From assembly GCA_028284935.1 (NCBI GenBank), contig JANQQQ010000008.1, positions 248,001-312,000 of the forward strand: a DNA stretch of 64,000 nucleotides, given 5' to 3'. Each line of letters begins with the position of its first letter. Within the stretch, counting starts at the first letter, position 1. This DNA is from Croceivirga sp. (GTDB taxonomy: Bacteria; Bacteroidota; Bacteroidia; Flavobacteriales; Flavobacteriaceae). A program made the translations under genes and the position numbers. The notes beneath the pieces are model-generated. The model searched no databases. It had not been told where the DNA came from and saw only the letters and a list, made by a program, of their open reading frames with translations. This document shows positions 26,595-36,111 of the stretch, piece after piece.

Positions 26595-27014
26595 CTATTT
26601 CAGCTTTATTTCAATGGTTTGATTCGAATTGATTTCAAATAGGCATTTCTTTTGTTTTGGTGGGCCAAATAAGGTACTGGGATTGTTTGAAAATCCGTAG
26701 GGTTCGCTGGGTAGGCCAAAAAGACCATCATTGTTCATTTTACCATCATTGTCTACATCCTGATATACATAAATGCAATAGGAACCCGAGGGCAAATTTT
26801 TAATGGGTATGATTGTGGTACTGCCAGTGACCTTTTTTGTGAACGCCTGGTCACAACCTATTAAGTAATTTTCGGGCTTGTCATCAACAAGGCAAAGTCT
26901 AACGGTACCGGTAAAGTTCTTTGCTCCCGTAATTTTAACCTCCAATTGATGTTCTGGACGGATTTGGTATTGAAAACAAAGAAGTAGTAGATATACGAAG
27001 GGTGAGATTTTCAT
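26595..27014 (-). CDS. DUF2141 domain protein
   Basis: 139 residues with an N-terminal hydrophobic segment (ISPFVYLLLLCFQYQI) that may be a signal peptide, so probably exported. The DUF2141 pattern is clear: KITGAKNFTGTVRLCLVD, LPSGSYCIYVYQDVDNDGK then MNNDGLFGLPSEPYGFSNN. The acidic DVDNDGKMNNDG resembles a calcium-binding turn. The ATG overlaps the stop of the DUF2306 gene by 4 bases, so the two are co-translated. No biochemical role is known for the family. Confidence 0.88.
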   Translation of the reverse strand: MKISPFVYLLLLCFQYQIRPEHQLEVKITGAKNFTGTVRLCLVDDKPENYLIGCDQAFTKKVTGSTTIIPIKNLPSGSYCIYVYQDVDNDGKMNNDGLFGLPSEPYGFSNNPSTLFGPPKQKKCLFEINSNQTIEIKLK

Positions 27015-27613
27015 AGTAGACCTTTTTTATATAAGTACAAATGGAGTAGGGCTAGATTGAAAAGCCAAGGTAGCCAAGCTGATAATCGATAGATTTCAAT
27101 AAAAGGGATGTTGACCAAAAAAACTGTCAATAACAGGGTACGCTGTGTTATGGCAGCAAATGTTAGTGCATAGTTGCAAGACATCCAGTATTGATGCTTT
27201 TTTGAATCCCCATTTAGAATTCCCCTCATGGCTTGGGTTAAGGTGTAAAACCAAAAAACGGATAATATGCTAAAGCCAATTTGGGAAACTATGCCACCCA
27301 TGGCAAATTGTGCGGAAACAAAACCGGCAATGGAACTTATGCCAACTGCCAACACATAAAGATACCCCAGTTTTTTATGAAATCTTGGTCGCTGCTTTCG
27401 TAGCCTTTTAATGAATTGAAAAGGCCCACAGCCAATGGCTAAAATGCCACTAACAATATGGGTTTTGAGCACAATCCAATACCAGGCAAATCTGGAAACC
27501 TCTTTGTGGATCATGATACCATTGATATCCTTTGTCAGATAATCAATGCTCATAATGAGCATGGCTATTGCCCCAGTAAGCAGAAAACCCGTAAACAGTA
27601 ACTTTTTTGTCAT
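27011..27613 (-). CDS. DUF2306 integral membrane protein
   Basis: 200 residues, about six TM helices, e.g. LLFTGFLLTGAIAMLIMS at the N-terminus and PWLFNLALLHLYLY at the C-terminus. Diagnostic for DUF2306 are KTHIVSGILAIGCGPFQFIK and RPRFHKKLGYLYVLAVGISSI, with conserved His residues that could bind haem or metal. Role unknown. It overlaps the DUF2141 gene by 4 bases and lies 113 bases downstream of the LytTR gene. Confidence 0.87.
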   Translation of the reverse strand: MTKKLLFTGFLLTGAIAMLIMSIDYLTKDINGIMIHKEVSRFAWYWIVLKTHIVSGILAIGCGPFQFIKRLRKQRPRFHKKLGYLYVLAVGISSIAGFVSAQFAMGGIVSQIGFSILSVFWFYTLTQAMRGILNGDSKKHQYWMSCNYALTFAAITQRTLLLTVFLVNIPFIEIYRLSAWLPWLFNLALLHLYLYKKGLL

Positions 27614-27726
27614 GCCACCAAATTACCCTGTGAAATCCAATAACCAGATGTCTATGTTATGAATGACAAAGGTTTGTGATGACTGTCAAGCAAATGGTGT
27701 GATTGTAAAGCGAAATGGTCCGAGTG

Positions 27727-28584
27727 TCAACCAACCAAATCCACCAATTGGGTCCGTACCTGGTTAATGTACTTTCTTGAAACGGGTACTTTAAGGCCTC
27801 CTGGAAAATATAACTTAAGGCCCTGTGCGTTTCCAGTAATTCTTTCCACCCTCACCAAGTTGACCAAGTAAGACCGGTGACATCTTAACAAATAGTTACT
27901 TTGAATTTGATGGTCCAACTCCTTTAGATTCAACCGATATACCTTAACGGGTTCGTTTAGTGTGTTGATTTCAATGTAATTACCCTCGGATTTTGCAAAG
28001 AGAAACTGACTTTCATCCAGCACAAAAGAGGTGTCTTTTAAGTTGGACGAAATGGTAACCCTTTTAGAGGTTTTGAGAGCATCCCTACGACGGGTACGCT
28101 TATTTAAACCATCTGCGGTATGTTTGGTCTTGTTGTTTTTGAATGAATAATCTGCAAGCACATATATGGTTATGGGGATTAGACCTAAACCATACGTCTT
28201 CTTAATAATCCAATAATAGTTCCCCCAACTGAAATCCAAATTGTTCAGGTAGTTGATATAAAGACCGTTACATGTTGAAATACAAAATAGTATTATCACA
28301 AACAAGAGGATTTCATAGGGAACACTCCATTGCTTTTCTGGATAGATGTGAGGATTAAATAAAGGTAAAACGCAGTAGAAAAAAGTAAATACGCTCGCTG
28401 TAATACCTCCAAAGCCCAGGATTTCCAGTTTGGAATAATCAAGAATGTTGAAATCAAACGGTTTAAAAAAGAATAGGAAGGCAAATACAAAAAGTCCAAT
28501 TAACCCAGATACCATGAAACCGCGCCATCCTGATTCAGGAATTGGATATTTAGAGTTTAGAATCCCAACGAGTTTTTTAATCAC
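27727..28584 (-). CDS. Membrane-anchored LytTR-family transcriptional regulator
   Basis: 285 residues. The N-terminal half has four TM segments (around 20-150, e.g. GFMVSGLIGLFVFAFLFFF, ASVFTFFYCVLPLF, YEILLFVIILFCISTCNGLY). The C-terminal ~105 residues are a LytTR DNA-binding domain: SQFLFAKSEGNYIEINTLN, KELDHQIQSNYLLRCHRSYLV and GLKLYFPGGLKVPVSRKYIN. No receiver domain is present, so it is not a classical response regulator; membrane sensing is possible. The downstream DUF2306/DUF2141 genes are plausible targets but this is inference. Confidence 0.88.
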   Translation of the reverse strand: MIKKLVGILNSKYPIPESGWRGFMVSGLIGLFVFAFLFFFKPFDFNILDYSKLEILGFGGITASVFTFFYCVLPLFNPHIYPEKQWSVPYEILLFVIILFCISTCNGLYINYLNNLDFSWGNYYWIIKKTYGLGLIPITIYVLADYSFKNNKTKHTADGLNKRTRRRDALKTSKRVTISSNLKDTSFVLDESQFLFAKSEGNYIEINTLNEPVKVYRLNLKELDHQIQSNYLLRCHRSYLVNLVRVERITGNAQGLKLYFPGGLKVPVSRKYINQVRTQLVDLVG

Positions 28585-28686
28585 AGCTTTCTGCTCCGGA
28601 TTTTTTTACGGCCTCCAACCAATTTAGTCCATATCGGCCGCAATAGTTATTGGGAAGGCCCATGCAACTGCTTTAGCACTTCTTAT

Positions 28687-29322
28687 TTAATTGTCCAATT
28701 TATCAAATACATAACCGCCTTTGGTAGCGCCCCACACTTGTTTCCCTTCGGGGTCAAATCCTTGATCCCATGATTCGATACCTGAGGAAGTGATTTTTAC
28801 CGCGGACATAGCGTAGCTTGCTCCCCTGAGGGTGCTCTCGCAGGTGCCGTTTTGGGTTTTTCCAACAAAGTGACTGTCTGATTTTTTAGTCAATAACACT
28901 TCACAGCCTTTCCGTAATTCAATGTTTCCTTTTGATAGGTCATTAAATGCTTCCGGAGTTTTCCATTTTCCGATCCACAGTGAGTCATTGGGCAGGGTAT
29001 AGACATAGCTGGCCAATTGCCCTTTTTCATTTCGTTTTACTTCGTAGATACGCTGTCGATAGGGCTTATCCTGCATGGAGTTCATGGCCTGTTCCACATA
29101 CAACCAGTTGCCTTTTTCCTCCCAAATGGGATACATATGAAGGGAGATGTTGTAATAGGTGGAGTCGGCAAGCGATTGCTTTTCGGAATTAAACGATCCT
29201 TGCATCAGGGCAAATAGGCTTTTTACCTCGGCATCGACGGGGGCGTCGTTTTCTATTTTCCTTTCTTGTTTACAGGCAGCTAATAACACAATGCCAAATA
29301 CCAATAGTAGTTTTCTATCCAT
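28687..29322 (-). CDS. CpcT/CpeT-family lipoprotein
   Basis: The ATG at 29322 (MDRKLLLVFGIVLLAACKQE) gives 211 residues with a lipobox; the frame opens at 29367 with unsuitable extra residues. The mature part has the CpcT/CpeT fold markers LFALMQGSFNSEKQSLADS, NWLYVEQAMNSMQDKPYRQR and RKGCEVLLTKKSDSHFVGK, then STLRGASYAMSAVKI. In cyanobacteria this family attaches phycobilins to phycobiliproteins, but nothing else here suggests phycobilisomes. It follows a GNAT gene by 10 bases. Confidence 0.85.
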   Translation of the reverse strand: MDRKLLLVFGIVLLAACKQERKIENDAPVDAEVKSLFALMQGSFNSEKQSLADSTYYNISLHMYPIWEEKGNWLYVEQAMNSMQDKPYRQRIYEVKRNEKGQLASYVYTLPNDSLWIGKWKTPEAFNDLSKGNIELRKGCEVLLTKKSDSHFVGKTQNGTCESTLRGASYAMSAVKITSSGIESWDQGFDPEGKQVWGATKGGYVFDKLDN

Positions 29323-29332
29323 GATTACGGTC

Positions 29333-29857
29333 TTAATAAATCCAATATTCCACTTCATCCAATTCATTGCCGCCGAGATTAGTGGCTTTAAACTCCCTTT
29401 TTAATATGCCTCCAAGGGCCATCGGAATTTTTCTGCTGGCAATATTTCGTTTGTCAACAGGATATTTTAAATGTTCAAAATCGAGATGCTCTTGGGCCCA
29501 TTGCACCAAGGCGGTCATAGCTTCCAAGCCATACCTTTTGCCATGGCTTGATTTTTTTAACCAAATACCCAATTCAGGGTCCCTTCGATCAATATGGTGG
29601 AGTCCTATGCAACCTAAAAACGTTCCATCTTCCAAATCTGTTATGACCAGTTGCACATTGCTTCGGGCTTTCATGGTCTCTAGGGAAGTAGTAATGAACT
29701 CCAATACTTCCCTAATGGATTCTGGAGGTTTCGGGTACATGAATTCAGTGATTTCCGAAGTAAATTCTTTGAAAATAGTCTCTGCATGATTTTCCGAAAT
29801 AGGAATCAATGACAAACGTTCAGATATAATCCTTGTCTGCAAAAGGTCTAAAACCAT
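29333..29857 (-). CDS. GNAT-family N-acetyltransferase (RimJ/RimL-like)
   Basis: 174 residues: TRIISERLSLIPISENHAETIF at the N-terminus, LVITDLEDGTFLGCIGLHHI in the central strands, then KKSSHGKRYGLEAMTALVQW with the acetyl-CoA-binding loop (SHGKRYGLEA) and the following helix, and KRNIASRKIPMALGG. The RimJ-like layout suggests acetylation of an N-terminal amine or a small molecule. The stop is 10 bases from the CpcT-like start, so they form a pair. Confidence 0.9.
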   Translation of the reverse strand: MVLDLLQTRIISERLSLIPISENHAETIFKEFTSEITEFMYPKPPESIREVLEFITTSLETMKARSNVQLVITDLEDGTFLGCIGLHHIDRRDPELGIWLKKSSHGKRYGLEAMTALVQWAQEHLDFEHLKYPVDKRNIASRKIPMALGGILKREFKATNLGGNELDEVEYWIY

Positions 29858-29968
29858 CTTGGTGTTTAATGCATCTCAAATTTCCTCTAACTTCATTTCA
29901 TCATTGAACACCCCAATACTCCAAGGTATGACAAAGGGATGTTTTCCTTTCAATTGTTATCTCAAACT

Positions 29969-32044
29969 TCATTGACCCAACTCTTTTAGAAGTGCGTCTG
30001 CCTTATATATATATTTCAATGCGGCATATATGCCTCCCGAATGCACCGAGATGGTTCTGGCATATTGTTCATCATAAATGAAATCACCTGGCAACGCCTC
30101 AATATTGCTATCAAAAACAAGCCCGACCACTTCTTTGTTTCTATTGATGATGGGACTTCCTGAATTACCGCCAATGATATCATTGGTACTCACAAAATTG
30201 ATGGGATAACTCAAAAATTCAAGGGGAGGGTTTTCCCATCTCTTGGGCAAACTCCAAGGGAATTCGTTATTATTAGAAAAATACCTGTCATAAAGACCAT
30301 AGTAAGTGGTTTTATAGGGTGCTTCGGTACCGTTATATTCATATCCCTTCACTATTCCGTCAGAAATTCTCAATGTAAAGGTGGCATCTGGTGGGAGATT
30401 GGCTCCATAAACCTTAAAAACCTGATTGGCAATTTTGTTTTCCAACCCCCTTCTATAGGGTGAAGAAGATTCAAAAGCCAAGGCATTATCAAGGTGTTTT
30501 TTTATTAGAATTCTTGCAGCAAAAAGCAATGGATCGTCACTTTGGGCAAGTTTCTTAGTGTTTTTAACAAGGGTTTTGGTCTTTTTTTCATCGGTGAAAA
30601 CCGTATTATCAAATAGATTGTTCACAAAAGATTCAATGGACTTATTTTCTAGCAGACGTTTCAAAGTATCATCGCTGGAATGAATATCATTTTCCAACTC
30701 CGAAAGAAGAAGTATTAGTAACTTCCTTTCTTTTGGAGTGTCGAAGTCTTTTGCTGAATCAAAGATTTTGGATTTTACTTCTTCAATTTCGTCCTTACTC
30801 ATTTCTTCGACCACCATGTTCTCAAAATTGTACACTTGGTGCATCAATGCCAATGCTTTGCCTCTATATGGGGAGTTTTGTAAATCGAAAACTCCCCAAA
30901 AAAGAGGAGACAATTTTTGATATTCCTTTTCCAGGTTTTTCCAAGAATCCAAACCTGTTGATTCCGATTTGATGTGCTCTTCCATGGCTATCTTTCTGCC
31001 GAACAATTCATCGTTATTGAGCCCTTCCAGTATTCCAGTTATTGCTTTGATCGAATTTGAAAAACCAAATGCTTGGTTCAGCTTTTCCTGAGCTTCAATT
31101 TCTTTGGATGAATCGACTTTTAAGGCTTCATACTCTTCCATCATAATTTGATGTCGATTCTCCAAAAACTGAAGGATCATAGGGTATCTGTAATCCCTAT
31201 CATATTCCAATTGCGCAACGGTTCTGTAACGCTCGGTGCTTCCAGGGTTTCCAACCACAAAGGTCACTTCTCCCTCATTGGCTCCATTAAAATTGAATTT
31301 GAAATAATGATCTGAACTGTCCATAGGATTTCCATTTTCATCATAGGCCCTCCAGAAAGTGACATCTAAATTATACCGAGGATAAGTAAAATTATCTGGG
31401 TCTCCACCATAAAACCCTAAATCCAGTTCTGGAATCCATACTAGTCTTATATCCTCGTATTTCTTATATCCATATAAGGAAAACTTACCACCACTGTAAT
31501 AATTCACAGTTTCCAATCTTAAACCTTTCCAAGCATCTATTTGGGAATAATTTTCTTTGATTTTTTTTAGGGCTTCCTCGGTCATTTGTCTTTTGTGCAT
31601 GTCGTTATCCGGATTTTTGGTAAATTCCTCGACCTCTTTTGTTATGTCCTTAATCATTAGGAGTTGTTCTACAAATAGGCCTTCAGCTTTTCTTTCTTCC
31701 GACCTATTTTTTGCATGAAATCCTTGGGTGTCAAAATTCTCTCCTTCTTGTTGCAGATTTCCCACTACATCCCTGGAGCAATGATGATTGGTCATGATAA
31801 GTCCGTTCGGGGAAATAAATGAAGCCGAGCACCATTCCGCAAAACGTAAGGAAGAATTTCTTACATCAGTAAACCATTCTTCATTAGGCTCAAAATCATA
31901 GGCTTCCTTGAACCAGTCTGTTGGGGGATTTTCAAAAGTCCACATTTTGCCAAAGTCAAAACGATTTGGTACTTCTTTTTGGCCAATGATTAAAAGGGGA
32001 ATCTGTAACAGCAGAAAAGCTAAAATGGACTTAAAATTTTTCAT
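29969..32044 (-). CDS. S46-family dipeptidyl-peptidase (DPP7/DPP11-like)
   Basis: Removes dipeptides from peptide N-termini in the periplasm. 691 residues with a signal peptide (MKNFKSILAFLLLQIPLLIIGQ). The triad signatures are GLIMTNHHC (His87/88), an Asp in the middle (DLGFYGGDPDNFTYPRYNLDV) and GGNSGSP with S628. S46 proteins act in growth on peptides in asaccharolytic Bacteroidota. The residue 18 beyond the nucleophile, known to set DPP7 versus DPP11 specificity, is Ser646 here (FDSN), neither Gly nor Arg. Alone on its transcript. Confidence 0.93.
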   Translation of the reverse strand: MKNFKSILAFLLLQIPLLIIGQKEVPNRFDFGKMWTFENPPTDWFKEAYDFEPNEEWFTDVRNSSLRFAEWCSASFISPNGLIMTNHHCSRDVVGNLQQEGENFDTQGFHAKNRSEERKAEGLFVEQLLMIKDITKEVEEFTKNPDNDMHKRQMTEEALKKIKENYSQIDAWKGLRLETVNYYSGGKFSLYGYKKYEDIRLVWIPELDLGFYGGDPDNFTYPRYNLDVTFWRAYDENGNPMDSSDHYFKFNFNGANEGEVTFVVGNPGSTERYRTVAQLEYDRDYRYPMILQFLENRHQIMMEEYEALKVDSSKEIEAQEKLNQAFGFSNSIKAITGILEGLNNDELFGRKIAMEEHIKSESTGLDSWKNLEKEYQKLSPLFWGVFDLQNSPYRGKALALMHQVYNFENMVVEEMSKDEIEEVKSKIFDSAKDFDTPKERKLLILLLSELENDIHSSDDTLKRLLENKSIESFVNNLFDNTVFTDEKKTKTLVKNTKKLAQSDDPLLFAARILIKKHLDNALAFESSSPYRRGLENKIANQVFKVYGANLPPDATFTLRISDGIVKGYEYNGTEAPYKTTYYGLYDRYFSNNNEFPWSLPKRWENPPLEFLSYPINFVSTNDIIGGNSGSPIINRNKEVVGLVFDSNIEALPGDFIYDEQYARTISVHSGGIYAALKYIYKADALLKELGQ

Positions 32045-32093
32045 GAAGTTGATTTTTTAATGACTTGGTTTTGTAATCTCTTAAAGTTATTAA

Positions 32094-34940
32094 CTAGTGC
32101 GCCTCCAACCAATTTTCACCGATACCAACCTCAACATCTAGGGGCACGGCCATGGTATAGGCATTTTCCATTTCGGTCTTGATAAGGGCTTTCATTTCTT
32201 CCAGCTCCGGTTTATAGCAATCAAAAACAAGTTCATCATGTACTTGTAACAACATTTTGGTCTTGTGGTTTCCTTCAGATAGTTTTTTATGGATGTTGAT
32301 CATCGCAATTTTTATGATGTCTGCAGCACTCCCCTGGATGGGGGCATTGACCGCGTTGCGTTCCGCAGCCCCTCGCACCACTTGATTGCCCACATTAATA
32401 TCCTTTAAATACCTACGCCGTCCTAAAACGGTTTGTACGTAGCCATTATCCCTTGCAAAATCCACTTGTTCTCCCATATAGTTACGTAGCTTGGGATAGG
32501 TTTTGTAATAGGTCTCAATGAGTTCTTTGGCTTCGGTTCTATTGAGGTCCGTTTGATTGCTCAATCCAAAGGCCGAAACACCATAGATAATACCAAAGTT
32601 TACGGTTTTGGCATTGCTTCGCTGCTCCCTGGTCACTTGTTCAATGGGAACGTTAAAGACCTTTGAAGCTGTAGAAGCGTGGATATCCTCTCCATTTTTA
32701 AAGGCGGAAATCATGGTGTCTTCCTGACTTAGTGCTGCAATGATGCGTAACTCTATTTGTGAATAGTCTGCAGCTAATAGAACGTGGTTTTCATCCCTTG
32801 GGATAAAGGCCTTCCTTACTTGGCGGCCCCGCTCGGTTCGGATGGGAATATTCTGTAGGTTTGGATTGTTGCTGCTCAATCGACCCGTAGCGGCAACGGT
32901 CTGCATATAGTCGGTGTGTACCCGGCCACTATGTTTTTGAACTTCATTGGGTAGTGCATCTACATAAGTGCTTTTCAGTTTGGCCAATCCACGGTAGTCC
33001 AATACGTTCTGTATGATTTCATGGTCTTTGGCCAAATAGGAAAGGACCTCTTCAGAAGTGGAATATTGTCCCGTTTTTGTCTTTTTTGGTTTGTCCACCA
33101 AGTTCATTTTCCCAAATAGGATATCCCCAAGTTGTTTTGGGGAAGCTATGTTGAACTGTTCGCCGGCTTGCTCGTAGATTTTTGCCTCCAACGCTTTGAT
33201 GTCCACCTCCAGTGCGGTGGAGAGGTCTTTTAAGAAGGCTTGGTCCAGATTGATTCCTTCCCGTTCCATGTCTGCCAGTACCCTAAGCAATGGAACCTCA
33301 ATGTCTTGGAAGAGTTTATCGGTTTTGGCCTGTTCCAATTCCGGTCTAAAATGCCGAGCCAATTGATAGGTAATATCGGCGTCTTCCACCGCATATTCCG
33401 TTTGCTTTTCCAAGGGTACCTGTCGCATGCTCAACTGGTTTTTCCCTTTTTTTCCAATAAGTTCCGTGATGGACACCGGGGTGTAGTTCAAATAGGTTTC
33501 GGCCAGCACGTCCATATTGTGCCGCATATCAGGATTGATCAGGTAGTGTGCCAACATGGTATCAAAGAGCTTTCCCTTAACTTCAACTCCATAGTTTTGC
33601 ATGACCTTGACATCGTATTTCAAGTTTTGTCCGATTTTTTCAATGTCCTCTGACTCAAAAAAGGGCCTTAATTTTTCAAGCTGTACCGAGGCTTCTTCTT
33701 TTTCTTCAGGAAAGGGAACATAAAACCCTTTGCCCGCAGCCCATGAAAAGGCGATACCCACTAGCTCGGCCTCTAGGGGATTTATGGAAGTGGTTTCGGT
33801 ATCAAAGCATACGGAAGGCTGTTGCATCAGTTTTTCCAGAAACAGTTGCATGGCCATTTCCCCTTGAACCAACTGATAGAAATGGGAAACATCGGTTATG
33901 GTATTTCTGCTATTGATATCTTTGATGGTTGCAGCAGCTTCGGAGGGGTCACCTCCAAAGAGGGTGAATTGCCCGCTACCAGCAACCTTGGCCTCATTAG
34001 GGGTTACTTTTTTTGCAGTTTCCGTATTGGATACTTGAGGGCCTGCATCCGTATTTCCAGAATAGAGCTTGATGAATTGTTCCTTTAGCCTTCTAAACTC
34101 AAGTTCCTCAAAGATTTCCTGTACTTTTTCGGAATCAGGGGGGCACATTTCAAAATCCTTGGCATCAAAAGTGACATCACAATCAATCTTGATTTCAGCT
34201 AGTTTTCTTGATAGTCGACCTAACTCGGCATTGTCTTCTACCTTTTCCTTCATCTTTCCCTTGAGTTGATCGGTATTGGCCAAGAGTCCCTCAAGGGAAC
34301 CAAACTGGGCCAAGAATTTCTGCGCAGTTTTATCACCCACACCTGGCAACCCTGGGATATTATCACTCGCGTCTCCCATCATTCCCAGATAATCGATGAC
34401 CTGTTCCGGTCGCTCTACCCCAAAACGCTTTTGAACTTCTGGAATGCCCCAAATCTCTATACCGTTGCCCATTCTAGCAGGGCGGTACATAAAGATGTTT
34501 TCGGAAACCAACTGTCCAAAATCCTTATCCGGAGTTACCATAAAGGTTTTATATCCTTCTTTTTCAGCCTGTTTTGCCAGAGTGCCGATGAGGTCGTCTG
34601 CCTCATACCCTTCCAATTCCACCACGGGAATTTTTAGAGCCTTTAAAATTTCCTGAATGTAGGGCACTGCAATTCTAATGGCATCAGGGGTTTCATCCCT
34701 ATTGGCCTTGTAGTCCTCAAAAAGTTCGGTTCGCTCAACACTTCCCCCTTTATCAAAGGCTACCGCCAAATGATCTGGCTGTTCCCTCCGAATGACATCA
34801 AAAAGGGAATTCATAAAACCCATAATGGCACTGGTGTCCATGCCTTTGGAATTGATCCTTGGATTTTTGATAAAAGCATAATATCCCCTGAAAATTAGGG
34901 CGTAGGCGTCAAGAAGGAAAAGTCTTTTTTGGTCTGACAT
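32094..34940 (-). CDS. polA: DNA polymerase I
   Basis: Repair and Okazaki-fragment processing. 948 residues with all three domains: 5'-3' exonuclease (about 1-290, FLLDAYALIFRGYYAF, VAFDKGGSVERTELFEDYKA, GLPGVGDKTAQKFL); 3'-5' exonuclease (about 370-560, with the active DTET motif in VCFDTETTSINPLEAELVGI, so proofreading looks intact); and polymerase with motif A (LLAADYSQIELRIIAAL), motif B (RSNAKTVNFGIIYG) and motif C (LLQVHDELVFDC). Typical size for the family. Confidence 0.98.
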   Translation of the reverse strand: MSDQKRLFLLDAYALIFRGYYAFIKNPRINSKGMDTSAIMGFMNSLFDVIRREQPDHLAVAFDKGGSVERTELFEDYKANRDETPDAIRIAVPYIQEILKALKIPVVELEGYEADDLIGTLAKQAEKEGYKTFMVTPDKDFGQLVSENIFMYRPARMGNGIEIWGIPEVQKRFGVERPEQVIDYLGMMGDASDNIPGLPGVGDKTAQKFLAQFGSLEGLLANTDQLKGKMKEKVEDNAELGRLSRKLAEIKIDCDVTFDAKDFEMCPPDSEKVQEIFEELEFRRLKEQFIKLYSGNTDAGPQVSNTETAKKVTPNEAKVAGSGQFTLFGGDPSEAAATIKDINSRNTITDVSHFYQLVQGEMAMQLFLEKLMQQPSVCFDTETTSINPLEAELVGIAFSWAAGKGFYVPFPEEKEEASVQLEKLRPFFESEDIEKIGQNLKYDVKVMQNYGVEVKGKLFDTMLAHYLINPDMRHNMDVLAETYLNYTPVSITELIGKKGKNQLSMRQVPLEKQTEYAVEDADITYQLARHFRPELEQAKTDKLFQDIEVPLLRVLADMEREGINLDQAFLKDLSTALEVDIKALEAKIYEQAGEQFNIASPKQLGDILFGKMNLVDKPKKTKTGQYSTSEEVLSYLAKDHEIIQNVLDYRGLAKLKSTYVDALPNEVQKHSGRVHTDYMQTVAATGRLSSNNPNLQNIPIRTERGRQVRKAFIPRDENHVLLAADYSQIELRIIAALSQEDTMISAFKNGEDIHASTASKVFNVPIEQVTREQRSNAKTVNFGIIYGVSAFGLSNQTDLNRTEAKELIETYYKTYPKLRNYMGEQVDFARDNGYVQTVLGRRRYLKDINVGNQVVRGAAERNAVNAPIQGSAADIIKIAMINIHKKLSEGNHKTKMLLQVHDELVFDCYKPELEEMKALIKTEMENAYTMAVPLDVEVGIGENWLEAH

Positions 34941-34988
34941 TGAAAGTAGTGTAGCGTTAGTGGTTGTTGTTTGATACTAGTTGCTGTG

Positions 34989-35019
34989 CAAATCTAAAAG
35001 TAGAAAAAAGACTTAAAAA
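34989..35019 (-). promoter_or_regulatory. Promoter-like sequence for polA
   Basis: Minus strand: TTTT at 35019-35016 (one mismatch to TTTG), 19 bases, TAGATTTG at 34996-34989. Predicted start near 34982, about 42 bases before the polA ATG. Confidence 0.35.
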
Positions 35020-35060
35020 TGAAGAAAGGTAGCCCAACTCTTTTTCTCCCAAGCGCCGTT

Positions 35061-36074
35061 TTAGGAAACAACTCCGTCTTCCGTTTTTGTATAAAAGCTT
35101 TTCGAGGGCACATTGTCATGTCCACTTTGATTATATCTTCGGTAACTAAATCCTGGATGTACGCAGAAAGCTCCGGTTTCCCCTTGTTTATTGATGGCCA
35201 AAAACCCGATTTGAAAGTCCTCTCGTCCTTCATTCTTTTTCATGATGCGTTTTACACCCTCCTCACAGGCCTCTTGGGGCGATTTGCCCTGTCGCATCAA
35301 TTCCACGATCAAAAAACTACCGACAGTACGAATCACTTCTTCACCTACTCCGGTGGCCGTAGCTCCGCCCACCTCATTATCTATAAATAATCCGGCACCA
35401 ATGATGGGGGAGTCCCCAACACGACCAGCTACTTTGTAGGCCATTCCACTAGTAGTGCATGCACCGGCAAGGTCACCCTTTTCGTCTATGGCCAACATAC
35501 CAATGGTATCATGATTTTCGATGTTGATGATGGTCTCATATTCGGAGGTCTTCAACCACTCTTGGTATTGTGCTTTGGTACTTTCGGTCAATAAATCCTC
35601 TTTTTCAAAGCCTTGCTCATAAGCAAATTGTTCCGCGCCCTTGCCGGCCAAAATGATATGGGGGGTCTCTTCCATGACCTTTCTGGCCACTGAGATGGGA
35701 TGGGCAATATTTTGCAAATACACCACAGCACCGCAATTACCGTCCTTATCCATAATACAGGCATCCAAGGTAACACGACCATCGCGATCGGGCCGCCCTC
35801 CTTTGCCCACCGTTTCATTGGTGACGTCAGCCTCTTCAATGCGTACGCCCTGCTCCACTGCATCCAGGGCATTGCCTCCATTATCCAATATTTCCCAGGC
35901 TTTTGCAGAGGCGTTTTTAAAATCCCATGTACAGACAACGATAGGTTGGTTTGGTACAACTGATTTTTCACTTACCACAGCTTTTGTCTCATTTTTGCAA
36001 GAGGATAACAAGGGTGCCGAGACCATTCCAGCGGCAGAAAGACCTGAATTTTTTAAGAATTTTCGACGTTGCAT
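35061..36074 (-). CDS. N4-(beta-N-acetylglucosaminyl)-L-asparaginase (glycosylasparaginase), Tat-exported
   Basis: Cleaves GlcNAc-Asn bonds of degraded N-glycoproteins. The ATG at 36074 gives 337 residues, starting MQRRKFLKNSGLSAAGMV, a twin-arginine signal with a SAPLLSSC lipobox-like end. The frame opens at 36134, but those residues would bury the signal. The Ntn-hydrolase nucleophile is the Thr in NIENHDTIGMLAIDEKG, where the precursor self-cleaves, followed by TTSGMAYKVAGRVGDSPIIG. Together with the sulfatase it suggests glycan/glycoprotein turnover. Divergent from cutC with a 37-base gap. Confidence 0.93.
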   Translation of the reverse strand: MQRRKFLKNSGLSAAGMVSAPLLSSCKNETKAVVSEKSVVPNQPIVVCTWDFKNASAKAWEILDNGGNALDAVEQGVRIEEADVTNETVGKGGRPDRDGRVTLDACIMDKDGNCGAVVYLQNIAHPISVARKVMEETPHIILAGKGAEQFAYEQGFEKEDLLTESTKAQYQEWLKTSEYETIINIENHDTIGMLAIDEKGDLAGACTTSGMAYKVAGRVGDSPIIGAGLFIDNEVGGATATGVGEEVIRTVGSFLIVELMRQGKSPQEACEEGVKRIMKKNEGREDFQIGFLAINKQGETGAFCVHPGFSYRRYNQSGHDNVPSKSFYTKTEDGVVS

Positions 36075-36111
36075 GATAGGTTGTTTACCTTTAGTCCTTA
36101 AATATACCCAA

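Noticed and set aside
29367-29789. 140-codon open frame opposite the GNAT gene
   Set aside because: Antisense shadow of a recognisable acetyltransferase on the other strand; sequence has no family features.
35641-36111. Upstream extension of the CutC frame to 35641
   Set aside because: Codons are antisense to the glycosylasparaginase; the CutC family starts at MLVEVCANS (36112).
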